Source: Ruminiclostridium cellulolyticum H10 (GTDB lineage: Bacteria; Bacillota; Clostridia; Acetivibrionales; DSM-1351). Taken from it: a stretch of DNA of 64,000 nt. This document shows, piece by piece, positions 8,425 through 18,790 of this stretch (the first letter of the stretch is position 1; each line of letters opens with the position of its first letter). The position numbers and the translations under genes were made by a program. A model generated the notes under the pieces. The model was not told where the DNA came from, searched no databases, and worked only from the letters and a program-made list of their open reading frames with translations. The stretch covers positions 2,917,501 to 2,981,500 of the forward strand of contig NC_011898.1 of the NCBI RefSeq assembly GCF_000022065.1, read 5' to 3'.

Positions 8425-9180
8425 TTAATTGTTTTTTCTTATTTTGTCTATAATCTGGCATAAAACTTGCGAGTTTGTTGGTTTCTTACCTTCTTCGCTC
8501 CCATCTATTCCTTTTTCAATGCAATTCCTTATTGCTCTTTCAACTTTCTGAACAGGGACACCGTTCTTTTCGGCAATTGTCCTATATACTCCTTTTGGCA
8601 AAGATCCTGTTTTACAATAGTAGTCAAATGCTGCAGTTATTATATCTCTTATGTAGGAATATCCTGTCATATGTGCTTTCAAGCCGCATTCCCTCATATA
8701 TTTTGTTGCGAGAAGTTTTAGTTCATTATCACTCTGATTCTTTTGCTTATAATTATTTCTAATTTTATATGTATATTGGCTTTTTCCAATTTGAGCTCTT
8801 TCGGAATCGGAATATAATTGCCTGACTCTGGTCGCAATGACACTTTCATCGAAGGGTTTTATTATATAATAATTTGCCCCCAGATTCATGGCTCTTGATA
8901 TATAAATCTCCTGACTTATAGCTGAAAAAACAATAAATACTGGCCTGCTTTCCTTTGTTAATGTTCCGGCATATTCAAGTACACCTATACCATCCAATTT
9001 CGGCATAATTATGTCCAATAAAACTACATCCGGAGAATCCTTTTCTATAAGCTCAATGGCTTCAAATCCGTCCTGAGCTATATTGGTTACCTCGAAGTCA
9101 TCATACTCATTTAAATTATCCCTTAATGTCTGTGCAGCCAACAGATTGTCGTCAGCAATTAAAATCCTTATCTTACTCAT
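8425..9180 (-). CDS. Spo0A-like response regulator (orphan paralogue)
   Basis: A 251-residue response regulator. The receiver domain (1-120) has Asp10/Asp11, phospho-acceptor Asp56 (LLDIIMP), Ser86 and Lys108 (IIKPF). The C-terminal part is the sporulation-type Spo0A DNA-binding domain: KAHMTGYSYIRDIITAAFDYY, then the recognition-helix segment VQKVERAIRNCIE and KKPTNSQVLCQIIDKI. It is shorter than canonical Spo0A between the recognition helix and KPTNS. It also lies at the end of the aroA-aroC-aroK run instead of next to spoIVB. I therefore read it as a paralogue or diverged form, not the master regulator itself. Target genes are unknown. The gap to aroK is only 34 bp. Confidence 0.82.
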   Translation of the reverse strand: MSKIRILIADDNLLAAQTLRDNLNEYDDFEVTNIAQDGFEAIELIEKDSPDVVLLDIIMPKLDGIGVLEYAGTLTKESRPVFIVFSAISQEIYISRAMNLGANYYIIKPFDESVIATRVRQLYSDSERAQIGKSQYTYKIRNNYKQKNQSDNELKLLATKYMRECGLKAHMTGYSYIRDIITAAFDYYCKTGSLPKGVYRTIAEKNGVPVQKVERAIRNCIEKGIDGSEEGKKPTNSQVLCQIIDKIRKNN

Positions 9181-9214
9181 TGTACCTCTTTTACCTTTTC
9201 TTTTAATTTACAGT

Positions 9215-9718
9215 TTATTTGGAAGATATGCTCCCAAGTATCGTCTCCGAAACGACATCAGGATCTACAGAATCACAATTTATTACTGTATCTGCATATT
9301 TTTTGTACAAAGGAACTCTATTATTATAAAGTTCAAGTAAAGTTCCCGTTGTTCTGACTAACTTTCTTGATGAATCCATTCTCTCTCTAATGATATCATA
9401 TTTTGTATCCAAATATATCATAATTCCAATGCTTTTTAAATATTTCATTGAAATTTCACTATGAACAAGACCTCCCCCTGTTGATATTATACAATTATTA
9501 TTGTTTATCGAAAGAACAGCTTCGTCCTGAATTTTCATAAAATTTTCAAGGCCGTCTTCTTCTACAAGCTGTCTGGGGGTCTTGTCCGTCAGTTCACAGA
9601 TGAGCTGGTCGGTATCGACAAAAGTGTATCCAAGCCTGTCAGACAATATTTTTCCAACCGTTGTCTTCCCACTTCCCGGCATACCTATCAATACTATATT
9701 TTTTTTAGGATTTGTCAT
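9215..9718 (-). CDS. aroK: Shikimate kinase
   Basis: Phosphorylates shikimate at the 3-position with ATP, in the cytoplasm, ahead of EPSP synthase. At 167 residues it is of normal length. The P-loop GMPGSGKT lies at residues 12-19, the shikimate-binding Asp in VDTDQ at 33-37, the GGG loop in STGGGLV, and an Arg-bearing lid around RKLVRTTG. Its start overlaps the aroC stop by 4 bp (ATGA), so translation is coupled. Confidence 0.95.
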   Translation of the reverse strand: MTNPKKNIVLIGMPGSGKTTVGKILSDRLGYTFVDTDQLICELTDKTPRQLVEEDGLENFMKIQDEAVLSINNNNCIISTGGGLVHSEISMKYLKSIGIMIYLDTKYDIIRERMDSSRKLVRTTGTLLELYNNRVPLYKKYADTVINCDSVDPDVVSETILGSISSK

Positions 9719-10893
9719 AGCTTATCCCACCTGTTATCCATATCTGTTATGCTCCTGCTACCTGAAGCCATTAGTATACTATCTACCAGTGCCATTCTAA
9801 CCATAGCTTCACAAATAGGGTATATTCTCGGTACAAGCGAAGGGTCGCTTCTGGACGCAAATTTATGGGTAACCGGTTCAAGAGTTGATACATTCACTGT
9901 CAGCTGATCCTTTAAAATAGTTGGTGTCGGTTTGACAGCAACACGAATTCTAATTTCTTCACCGTTTGATATTCCTCCAAGCATACCGCCCGCTCTGTTT
10001 GTTTTAAATCTGATACGTCTTGTTTCCTCATCGTAATAAGGCGTGTCATTACATTCTGAGCCCTTTTTGGATGTTACTCCAAAGCCATCTCCTATCTCAA
10101 TTCCTTTTACACCGCCTATAGACATAATTCCATGTGCAATTGTGGCACTTAACTTATCGAATACAGGCTCTCCAAGTCCCGCAGGTACTCCCTTTGCTAT
10201 TATCTCTATTGCACCTCCGCAGGAATCCCCCTCCTTTTTTACTTGAAGCAAGTCATCAATCATATGCTTTGCAATATCCAAATCGGGACAGTTTATATCA
10301 TTAGCTCTGTAATTCTGTTTGGCCGTTTCATATGAAAACGGTCCTGCTTTTATTCCATGAGACTCAATCGTAAACGCTATTACATCAATCCCCATACTAT
10401 CGAGAATTATTTTAGCAATTGCTCCTCCTGCCACCCTTGCAACTGTTTCACGCGCCGAGGCCCTTCCTGCTCCAAGATAGTCAGAATGTTCCCCATATTT
10501 TTTATAATAGGTATACGCTGCCTGTCCGGGTCTTAACAAGTCCTTATTACCCTTGTGCTGTTCTATATGATAATCCCCAATATCACTGCTGGGAATCAGC
10601 ATACATACAGGTGCTCCTGTTGTTCTGTCATCCTGCATTACACCTGAAAATATATAGACCTTATCCGCTTCAGTTCTGGGTGTGTGGAGCCGGGATTGTC
10701 CAGGTTTTCTTTTATCCAGTTCCTCCTGTATAATCTGTGAAGTTACTTTCAGTCCGGCGGGAACACCGTCAACTATTACTGCCAGTCCGCCCCACAATTC
10801 AGGCGGAATATCTGAATTCTTCCTAAAAGCTCCCGAATAGGATTCTCCGCATGTTGTAACCCTGAATAATCTGCCAAATGTATTTCCTAACAT
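9715..10893 (-). CDS. aroC: Chorismate synthase
   Basis: Converts EPSP to chorismate with reduced FMN, the last step of the shikimate pathway. GNTFGRLFRVTTCGESYSG at the start, GAGRASARETVARVAGG in the middle and SRSDPSLVPR near the end are family signatures. The frame can start at 10914, but the ATG at 10893 follows GGAGGTAAAT and matches the conserved MLGNTFG start, giving 392 residues. A short GC hairpin (GCCGC/GCGGC, 10908-10922) lies immediately before the ribosome site and may tune translation. Between aroA and aroK in one transcription unit. Confidence 0.96.
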   Translation of the reverse strand: MLGNTFGRLFRVTTCGESYSGAFRKNSDIPPELWGGLAVIVDGVPAGLKVTSQIIQEELDKRKPGQSRLHTPRTEADKVYIFSGVMQDDRTTGAPVCMLIPSSDIGDYHIEQHKGNKDLLRPGQAAYTYYKKYGEHSDYLGAGRASARETVARVAGGAIAKIILDSMGIDVIAFTIESHGIKAGPFSYETAKQNYRANDINCPDLDIAKHMIDDLLQVKKEGDSCGGAIEIIAKGVPAGLGEPVFDKLSATIAHGIMSIGGVKGIEIGDGFGVTSKKGSECNDTPYYDEETRRIRFKTNRAGGMLGGISNGEEIRIRVAVKPTPTILKDQLTVNVSTLEPVTHKFASRSDPSLVPRIYPICEAMVRMALVDSILMASGSRSITDMDNRWDKL

Positions 10894-10936
10894 ATTTACC
10901 TCCATAGGCCGCAAATTGCGGCTGTAATTATTAGCA

Positions 10937-12205
10937 TTAGATTAATTCAATTTTTCCACCGCAGCTTTTTACTGATTCTACAAAGCCGGGATATGTAACA
11001 TTCATTGCTTCGGCTGTATCAATTACAGTTTCTCCACTGCAATTCAAGCCTGCTATAGCCAGTGACATTACGATCCTGTGGTCATCATATCCCTTTACTG
11101 CAGCGCCGTGTAACTTGCTTTCACGTATAACCAATCCATCGGGAAGCTCGGATATGTCAGCACCCATTTTAGTAAGTTCAGAGCACATTACACTTATTCT
11201 GTCGGTCTCCTTTAGCCTTGCCTGTGGAACATTTACCAGTCTTGTTTCACCTTTTGCAAAACATGCTGCAACAGCCATGGCAGGAAGAGCATCAGGTATC
11301 GAATTCATATCTATTTCTCTTCCTTTAAGACTTTTTCCTTTTATTTTTATATTGTTATGATCGTATTTTATTTCAGCACCCATATCCGCAAGTATATCAA
11401 GAACAGCTTTATCTCCTTGTGGGTCAGACATGTCAAGGTTTGTCAGAACCAGCTCTCTTTCTGATATCGCCGCCTGTACCATAAAGAAGGTTGCCGATGA
11501 AAAATCTCCGGGAATGGTACACTCAAAAGGCCTGTACTGTTGGCCTCCCGGTATGAAGAATTCCTTCATTGAATTGTGTGAATATTTGATACCCAGCTTA
11601 TCAAGCCACCATAGTGTAATTTCTACGTAAGGTATTTCGTTTAGACGAGTAATTTCAACATGGGTATCCTTTTCTAGCAGAGGAGTATTCAATAAAATAG
11701 AGGACAAGTACTGTGACGTAACGCAATCAAGTTTTGTATATCCTCCGGTTGCCCTCCCTTTAATTACTACAGGTGCCGATTCATTTCCTCTGGTTGTAAA
11801 TGCCTTACCTCCCAGGTTGTTTATGGCTTCCACCAATGGCCCTATCTGCCTTTTACGAATTTGATAATCTCCTGTAAAAACAGTGTAGCCATCAACAAGG
11901 GCAGCAGTCATCAGCCCCAGCCTAAGACTTGTTCCGGAGTTGCCCACATCAATAACATTTTCAGGAACCTGCGGACATGCTCCCATTCCATTAACCACAT
12001 AACTTTCATTATTAAGATCATAAGTAGAGCCAAAAGCTCGGCATACATTGACTCCGGAAACTGCATCTGTAGAAAGCAAAGGATTTCTAATAACACTTGT
12101 ACCTTTTGCTAAACCTGCTAAAAACAATGATCTTATTGTGTGGGATTTTGATCCGGGGATACTTATACTACCCGAAATATCTGATTTTTGAACCTTTAAA
12201 AACAT
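10937..12205 (-). CDS. aroA: EPSP synthase (3-phosphoshikimate 1-carboxyvinyltransferase)
   Basis: Transfers enolpyruvyl from PEP to shikimate-3-phosphate. The chosen start (ATG at 12205, ribosome site TAGGTGA) gives 422 residues with Lys20-Ser21..Arg25 (GSKSHTIRS), NSGTSLRLG and LKETDRI, the substrate-binding motifs of the family. An in-frame ATG at 12220 is possible but lacks a good ribosome site. It is first in the aroA-aroC-aroK run. Two identical 17-bp repeats overlap and precede the start region and are good candidates for an operator. The motifs do not allow a class I/II sensitivity call by eye. Confidence 0.96.
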   Translation of the reverse strand: MFLKVQKSDISGSISIPGSKSHTIRSLFLAGLAKGTSVIRNPLLSTDAVSGVNVCRAFGSTYDLNNESYVVNGMGACPQVPENVIDVGNSGTSLRLGLMTAALVDGYTVFTGDYQIRKRQIGPLVEAINNLGGKAFTTRGNESAPVVIKGRATGGYTKLDCVTSQYLSSILLNTPLLEKDTHVEITRLNEIPYVEITLWWLDKLGIKYSHNSMKEFFIPGGQQYRPFECTIPGDFSSATFFMVQAAISERELVLTNLDMSDPQGDKAVLDILADMGAEIKYDHNNIKIKGKSLKGREIDMNSIPDALPAMAVAACFAKGETRLVNVPQARLKETDRISVMCSELTKMGADISELPDGLVIRESKLHGAAVKGYDDHRIVMSLAIAGLNCSGETVIDTAEAMNVTYPGFVESVKSCGGKIELI

Positions 12206-12214
12206 AAATTCACC

Positions 12215-12263
12215 TACCATACTACCGTATTTTTACTTCTAAATTTTACCATACTACCGTATT
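12215..12263 (-). promoter_or_regulatory. Two 17-bp direct repeats upstream of aroA
   Basis: The identical sequence TACCATACTACCGTATT occurs at 12215-12231 and 12247-12263, with starts 32 bp apart, three DNA turns. Position just upstream of the aroA start suggests binding of a dimeric regulator on one DNA face. Confidence 0.55.
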
Positions 12264-12339
12264 CCTACATTAATATGTTATCTAAAGAGGTTAAGTCACG
12301 TCAACTGTTACTTAGCTTATTTTATTTAAAATAAATAAA

Positions 12340-13494
12340 TTATTGCTGTAAATTGTTTATTTGTTTCGGCGGAGGCGGTCCAAAAAACTGATAATAGTTA
12401 CAAAGAAGTCTACCGTTATATAACTTACGTTTTTTATCTGCTCTTTTACCAAACAGTTTTTCAAATTCCATATTGGAGGTAATGACATAATATGACCACG
12501 TATCCAGCTTTTTAAACACTTTACCCATTTCTCTATAAAGGTTTTCTACGGCTTCCTTTTCACCTAGCCTCTCACCATAAGGGGGATTACATATAATAAT
12601 CCCGTATTTGTATCTGGAGCTTATATCGGCCATTGCTAGCCTCTGAAGATGTATTGCATCCTCGACACCTGCTTTTTTCGCATGGTATCTGGCTAAACTC
12701 ATGGCGTCTTCATCTATATCCGATCCGTGAATTCTAAGTTCCTGATCCTCAACCATCAAATCATATGCCTCGTCCCGTGCATCATCCCACAGGTTTTGGG
12801 GAATAAATGGCCACTTTTCTGCATCGAATTCACGTCCCAGACCTGGTGCAATATTCTTTCCTATCATGGCTGCTTCTATTGGAATAGTCCCGCTTCCGCA
12901 AAATGGATCGAGTAAAACTCTGTCCTTATTCCAATGACTTACCAGAATCATTGCACATGCAAGAGTCTCTTTCAAGGGAGCACCTCCTACTAGCCTTCTA
13001 TAGCCCCTTTTATGAAGTCCTGATCCGCTTGTATCTATGGTAAGAGTAACAATATCCTTTAGTAAGGCTACTTCTATTCTATATCGGGGGCCGTTTTCTT
13101 CAAACCATTCACATTTGTATTTTTGCTTTAGCTTTTCAACAACTGCTTTTTTTACTATAGCCTGGCAATCAGGAACACTAAAAAGCTTTGAATCGATTGA
13201 CTTACCTTCTACCGGGAATTCTGCATCAATAGGTATTATTTCGTCCCATGGCAAGGCTTTTGTTTGTTCAAAAAGTTCTTCAAAACTCAAGGCTTTGAAT
13301 TCACCCATTTTTAGTAATACACGGTCTGCCGTCCTCAGCCACAAATTGGTTCTGCAAACAGCCGATTCATCACCTGAAAAAGTCACCTTTCCGTTCTCGA
13401 CTTTTTGTTCGAAATATCCCAGCTTCTTTAATTCTCTTGCTGTTATAGCTTCTATACCAAATGCTGATGTAGCGATAAGTTGTAATTTGCTCAT
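12340..13494 (-). CDS. THUMP-domain methyltransferase (RlmL/YpsC family)
   Basis: A cytoplasmic SAM-dependent N2-guanine methylase of the COG0116 family, about 384 residues. An N-terminal THUMP-like RNA-binding region (1-150) is followed by a Rossmann methylase core with LLDPFCGSGTIPIEAA and the catalytic IICNPPYGERLGE. The family was once called putative DNA methylase; E. coli RlmL methylates 23S rRNA G2445. I start at the ATG at 13494, because GAAAGG lies six bases upstream; the TTG at 13509 is itself part of that ribosome site. It stands alone, upstream of aroA in the same direction. Confidence 0.9.
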   Translation of the reverse strand: MSKLQLIATSAFGIEAITARELKKLGYFEQKVENGKVTFSGDESAVCRTNLWLRTADRVLLKMGEFKALSFEELFEQTKALPWDEIIPIDAEFPVEGKSIDSKLFSVPDCQAIVKKAVVEKLKQKYKCEWFEENGPRYRIEVALLKDIVTLTIDTSGSGLHKRGYRRLVGGAPLKETLACAMILVSHWNKDRVLLDPFCGSGTIPIEAAMIGKNIAPGLGREFDAEKWPFIPQNLWDDARDEAYDLMVEDQELRIHGSDIDEDAMSLARYHAKKAGVEDAIHLQRLAMADISSRYKYGIIICNPPYGERLGEKEAVENLYREMGKVFKKLDTWSYYVITSNMEFEKLFGKRADKKRKLYNGRLLCNYYQFFGPPPPKQINNLQQ

Positions 13495-14014
13495 CTTTTT
13501 ACCTTTCAATATTTATATCTTGAGATTTTATTTACAAAAATAAGTAATATTATTATAACCTTACGGATGATTATTAACAACAGTATTTGCCATTGTACAT
13601 TACTCATAAAATAAATGACACCGTTTTTGAGGTCTCTTGCAATTATTTGATTTTTTCTTAATCACTACACCTCATGTGTTGTTTTTCATCTCCGCTTGAA
13701 AACCTTTGATTTCAAGGCTTTTAAAAGTAACTTGAATTTAACTGATTTAACCACTTAATAAAAATTGCAATTTTTGTTTTTTACTCTTGCATATTATAAG
13801 TCCTGATGATATAATATGAAGGTCGAAAAAGTTAATAATTGGTGTACAATGGAGTATGTAGTTTAACTCAACATATCCTTTTAATTGTATAACAGGGTAT
13901 GAAATGTTAGCTTTTGTGGTATCTCTTGCATATATGTAGATAATATGCCATGTTTATATAATCTCCTGTCACCAAATAATAATTATAATTAATACATAGC
14001 AGGAGGTTGTTTAG
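13495..14014 (+). promoter_or_regulatory. gdhA upstream region with distant promoter and long leader
   Basis: 520 bp without a gene. A strong promoter, TTGCAT (13787-13792), 17-bp spacer, TATAAT (13810-13815), lies about 200 bp before gdhA, implying a leader of roughly 190 nt. A 16-bp AT palindrome (13760-13775) lies just upstream. Nothing matching a known riboswitch was recognised in the leader; a second promoter nearer the gene cannot be excluded. Confidence 0.5.
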
Positions 14015-15352
<1,338 letters not shown>

Positions 15353-15374
15353 CCTAAACCCTCATATAAAATGG

Positions 15375-15410
15375 AAAAACCATGGCACGATTTATGTGCC
15401 ATGGTTTTTT
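15375..15410. terminator. gdhA terminator (bidirectional)
   Basis: AAAAACCATGGCAC (15375-15388) and GTGCCATGGTTTTT (15396-15409) form a 14-bp stem with A/T tails. It fits both convergent genes. Confidence 0.9.
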
Positions 15411-15423
15411 GCTTTAATACATA

Positions 15424-16095
15424 TTATACTAATTCAGTCCAGGGTTTTTTTTCCGGTGTTCCACAGCCAAATGTCATTTCTTCCTTTTTAGTGGGATGCT
15501 CCAACGTTAATGAGGACGCCCAAAGTGCTATTTGTTGTCCGGGCTTGTTTACATAAATTCCATACCGTTGATCCCCATAGAGGGGGTACCCTGAATGAGA
15601 AAGCTGAACCCTTATCTGGTGCGGTCTTCCCGTATGAAGCTGTATTTGCAATAAACTTAATTCACCATTTGATTTAAGTACCTCATAATCTAGAATAGCT
15701 TCCTTGGCGTCCCTTGTACCTTCCTTTACAACATGAACCATGTTCTCAGAGCTGTCTTTTAAAAGAAAATTCCTTAGTTCATCTTTCTGCTTTTGTGGAA
15801 CGCCTCTTACTATAGCAAGATATGTCTTTTTAAATGTTCTAGTACGTATTTGATCAGAAAGCCTTGACGCACATTTTGATGTTTTGGCAAATACCATTAC
15901 ACCACCTACAGGCCTGTCAAGTCTATGTACCAGACCAAGATAAACTTCACCGGGCTTATTGTATTTTTCTTTAAGATACTGTTTCAGTAACGTAAGCATG
16001 TCAATATCCTTTGAATTATCGGCCTGAACAGGGATATTTACAGGCTTTTCTACTACTAGTAGATGATTGTCCTCATATACAATTTTAGGAATCAT
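15424..16095 (-). CDS. RluA-family pseudouridine synthase
   Basis: Isomerises uridine to pseudouridine in rRNA or tRNA. 223 residues with no S4 RNA-binding domain; the catalytic core has HRLDRPVGGVMVFAKT with the essential Asp at residue 60, TFKKTYLA and LHTGRPHQIRVQLSHSGYPLYGDQRYG. The target base cannot be told from sequence. Its start overlaps the end of the upstream methyltransferase gene by 4 bp, so the two RNA-modification genes are translationally coupled. Confidence 0.92.
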   Translation of the reverse strand: MIPKIVYEDNHLLVVEKPVNIPVQADNSKDIDMLTLLKQYLKEKYNKPGEVYLGLVHRLDRPVGGVMVFAKTSKCASRLSDQIRTRTFKKTYLAIVRGVPQKQKDELRNFLLKDSSENMVHVVKEGTRDAKEAILDYEVLKSNGELSLLQIQLHTGRPHQIRVQLSHSGYPLYGDQRYGIYVNKPGQQIALWASSLTLEHPTKKEEMTFGCGTPEKKPWTELV

Positions 16096-16955
16096 CTATT
16101 CTCCCACCTTCCGTAAATGCCACATGGAAGTACCAGACCTGAATTGCTTACGGGTATTCCAACCTCGCCGCTGCTATATGTCCCTTTAAATCTCCTCCCA
16201 ATTGTCTTTTTTAAAATGTTACTTAGTACTGTAGGAGAAAAGCCTGTAGTATATGAGTTTACCAAGAAAAATAACGGTTTGTCCGATAAAAGGCCCATAC
16301 ATTGTTCAACAAACCCATACAGGGAATCTTCTATTTTCCATATTTCTCCTCCCGGCCCTCTCCCGTAGGAAGGTGGGTCCATTATTATTCCGTCATATTT
16401 TTTGCCTCTCCTAATCTCACGCTGTACAAATTTCATGCAATCGTCGGTTATAAACCTAACCGGCCTGTCAGCCAAGCCCGATAATGCAAGGTTTTCCTTT
16501 GCCCAATTTACCATTCCCTTTGCTGCATCAACGTGACAGACCTCAGCTCCCGCATATGCAGTTGCAACAGTAGCACCTCCTGTATAGGCAAAAAGATTTA
16601 GAACTCTGATAGGTCTGTTTGCCTTCTGAATACTGTTAATCATCCACTTCCAGTTAACTGCCTGTTCAGGAAATAAACCTGTATGTTTGAAACCTGTAGG
16701 TTCTATATAGAATTTCAAGTCATTAAACGATATCGTCCAGCGTTTCGGAACCTTTTTCTTAAATTCCCACTGCCCTCCTCCGCTTTGGCTTCTATGATAA
16801 TGTGCATCCGCCCTGTCCCATACCTTTTTATCCTTTATAGGCCATATTATCTGCGGGTCAGGTCTCCTGAGTATAATATTCCCCCAACGTTCAAGCTTTT
16901 CACCGTCTCCGGTCTCTATTAATTCATATTCCTTCCATTCGTCTGCCAGTAACAT
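16092..16955 (-). CDS. Class I SAM-dependent methyltransferase (RlmI-like)
   Basis: 287-residue cytoplasmic methylase. The SAM site is LNLFAYTGGATVATAYAGAEVCHVDAAKGM, and the catalytic-loop segment is IMDPPSYGRGPGGEIWKIED. This resembles the Rossmann core of the RlmI/RlmK family, which modifies 23S rRNA, but no PUA domain is evident at the N-terminus. Substrate is not known. It is the first gene of a two-gene unit with the pseudouridine synthase. Confidence 0.85.
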   Translation of the reverse strand: MLLADEWKEYELIETGDGEKLERWGNIILRRPDPQIIWPIKDKKVWDRADAHYHRSQSGGGQWEFKKKVPKRWTISFNDLKFYIEPTGFKHTGLFPEQAVNWKWMINSIQKANRPIRVLNLFAYTGGATVATAYAGAEVCHVDAAKGMVNWAKENLALSGLADRPVRFITDDCMKFVQREIRRGKKYDGIIMDPPSYGRGPGGEIWKIEDSLYGFVEQCMGLLSDKPLFFLVNSYTTGFSPTVLSNILKKTIGRRFKGTYSSGEVGIPVSNSGLVLPCGIYGRWENR

Positions 16956-17050
16956 TTATTTTCCTCCGTTTATTTTAACTTCGTTAAGTATATTCAAATT
17001 ATAATATTGCTCCGGGCCGGAAATTACATACTTTATTTTCAACCCACAGT

Positions 17051-17710
17051 CTATAATTCTGCTCTGTATTTATTCATTACATTTTTAAACAGCTCCGCAC
17101 TTGTAGGCGGTGTATAGGTTATTGTATTGGCACCTGCCTCAATTGTTTGCCTTATACTTTCAATTGTGGGGCCTCCCGTTGCAATTATGGGCACCTTCGG
17201 GAATCTCTGTCGGATTTCCCTCACAACACTCGGTGTTTTTCCGGCACATGATACATTGAGGATGGAACCACCTGCGTTCAGCCTGCTTTGTATATCCGTA
17301 TTTTCGGTAGCAACGGTAATTACGATAGGAATATCTATTTTCATATTTAATTGCCTGATAATTTCATTTGGTGTGGGAGCATTTACAACAACTCCTATGG
17401 CACCCTGAAATTCAGCATCCATTGCAATGTTTATAATTCTTTTACCGGTTGTGGTGCCGCCCCCTACTCCGCAAAACACAGGGATATCTGATGCCGCTAT
17501 TATGGCATGAGTAATTACCGGTTGCGGTGTAAAAGGGTAAACTGCAATAACTGCATGTGCATTGCAATTCTTAATTAAAGCAACATCGGTAGAAAACAGA
17601 AGAGATTTTATATTTTTCCCGAAAATATTTATTCCACTGGCCTGATTTATTATGTCAGGTATTTTTACCATGTGTTTGCGTAGATTACCTTCAATTTCCG
17701 GTATGAACAT
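17051..17710 (-). CDS. Uncharacterised TIM-barrel protein
   Basis: 219 residues; not assigned to a characterised enzyme. The pattern of strands and glycine loops fits a beta/alpha barrel: PVFCGVGGGTTTGKRI near residue 90, IPIVITVATENTDIQSRLNAGG, and the C-terminal phosphate-binding type loop PIIATGGPTIESIRQTIEAGANTI. The last motif is like those of ThiG- and aldolase-type barrels that hold a phosphorylated substrate. No neighbour explains its function. It stands alone, divergent from speB. Confidence 0.6.
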   Translation of the reverse strand: MFIPEIEGNLRKHMVKIPDIINQASGINIFGKNIKSLLFSTDVALIKNCNAHAVIAVYPFTPQPVITHAIIAASDIPVFCGVGGGTTTGKRIINIAMDAEFQGAIGVVVNAPTPNEIIRQLNMKIDIPIVITVATENTDIQSRLNAGGSILNVSCAGKTPSVVREIRQRFPKVPIIATGGPTIESIRQTIEAGANTITYTPPTSAELFKNVMNKYRAEL

Positions 17711-17897
17711 TTTAGTATTCCTCCGCTATTAATCTTGTACTATAATATCCTTTTTACATAAATTGCATACTTTATCTCTTTAATAGTATACTAAAAAAAT
17801 GTAGACATTCCTATATTCATTTTGGTATTGTAATTCGGACCATTCATGGTAGAATTATATTCGGCTGTAGATAAACAGATAATAAGGAGTTTGATTT

Positions 17898-18761
17898 ATG
17901 ATAAATAAGAATACCCTGCCAACAAATTTTCTTGGGTGCGAAAGCCGCTTTGAGGATTCTGATATTGTAATTTTCGGTGCTCCATACGACGGTACAACTA
18001 CCTTTAGACCCGGCACAAGATTTGCCCCTTCTGCCATGAGAATTGATTCTATAGGTCTTGAAACGTATAGTCCATACTTTGATGCTGATATTTCCGACTA
18101 TAAAATTCATGACTACGGCGACCTTGATCTGCCCTTCGGTTCACCAAATAAGGCTTTGCATATGATATCCGAAACGTCCGGATTTATTTTTAAACAAGGT
18201 AAGAAGCCTCTTATGATTGGCGGTGAGCATCTTGTTACACTACCTTCAATTGAACAGGCTGCAAAATTATATCCTGATCTCAGAATTATTCATTTTGATG
18301 CTCATACTGATTTAAGAGAAGAATACATCGGAGAACCTTTATCACACTCTACAGTTATAAGAAGAGCATGGGATATCCTGGGGGACAATCGCATCTATCA
18401 GTTTGGTATAAGAAGCGGAACAAGAGAGGAATTTTACTGGGCAAGGGATGGCCACACCAACCTTTGTCTCCATAATTTTGAAACACTTGCAAATGCTGTA
18501 TCCCAAATCAGTAATGCACCGGTTTACCTGACAATAGATCTGGATGTTCTTGATCCGTCTATATTTTCCGGAACAGGTACTCCTGAAGCTGGGGGAGTCA
18601 CCTTTCTTGAATTGATAAATGCACTTAAAACAGTATCTGCATTGAATATCATTGGTGCTGATATAGTTGAACTGTCTCCCCACTATGATCACAGCGGTGC
18701 ATCAACCGCTGTTGCATGCAAGGTTTTAAGAGAAGTAATTCTTGCCATGCAGAATTTCTAG
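17898..18761 (+). CDS. speB: Agmatinase / ureohydrolase
   Basis: Hydrolyses agmatine to putrescine and urea, with two Mn2+. 287 residues. Metal ligands are visible in GGEHLVTLP, IIHFDAHTDLR (DxHxD) and YLTIDLDVLDPSIFSGTGTPEAGG (DxD). Family members also include guanidinobutyrase, guanidinase and related enzymes, so substrate is not certain; note that a guanidine-responsive exporter is encoded at 33.8 kb. An AAGGAG ribosome site precedes the ATG; TTGTAA (17828) and TAGAAT (17850) with a 16-bp spacer form a possible promoter. gatC follows after 29 bp. Confidence 0.9.
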   Translation: MINKNTLPTNFLGCESRFEDSDIVIFGAPYDGTTTFRPGTRFAPSAMRIDSIGLETYSPYFDADISDYKIHDYGDLDLPFGSPNKALHMISETSGFIFKQGKKPLMIGGEHLVTLPSIEQAAKLYPDLRIIHFDAHTDLREEYIGEPLSHSTVIRRAWDILGDNRIYQFGIRSGTREEFYWARDGHTNLCLHNFETLANAVSQISNAPVYLTIDLDVLDPSIFSGTGTPEAGGVTFLELINALKTVSALNIIGADIVELSPHYDHSGASTAVACKVLREVILAMQNF

Positions 18762-18790
18762 TATGGGAAAAATGTTTAGGGAGGTACGTT

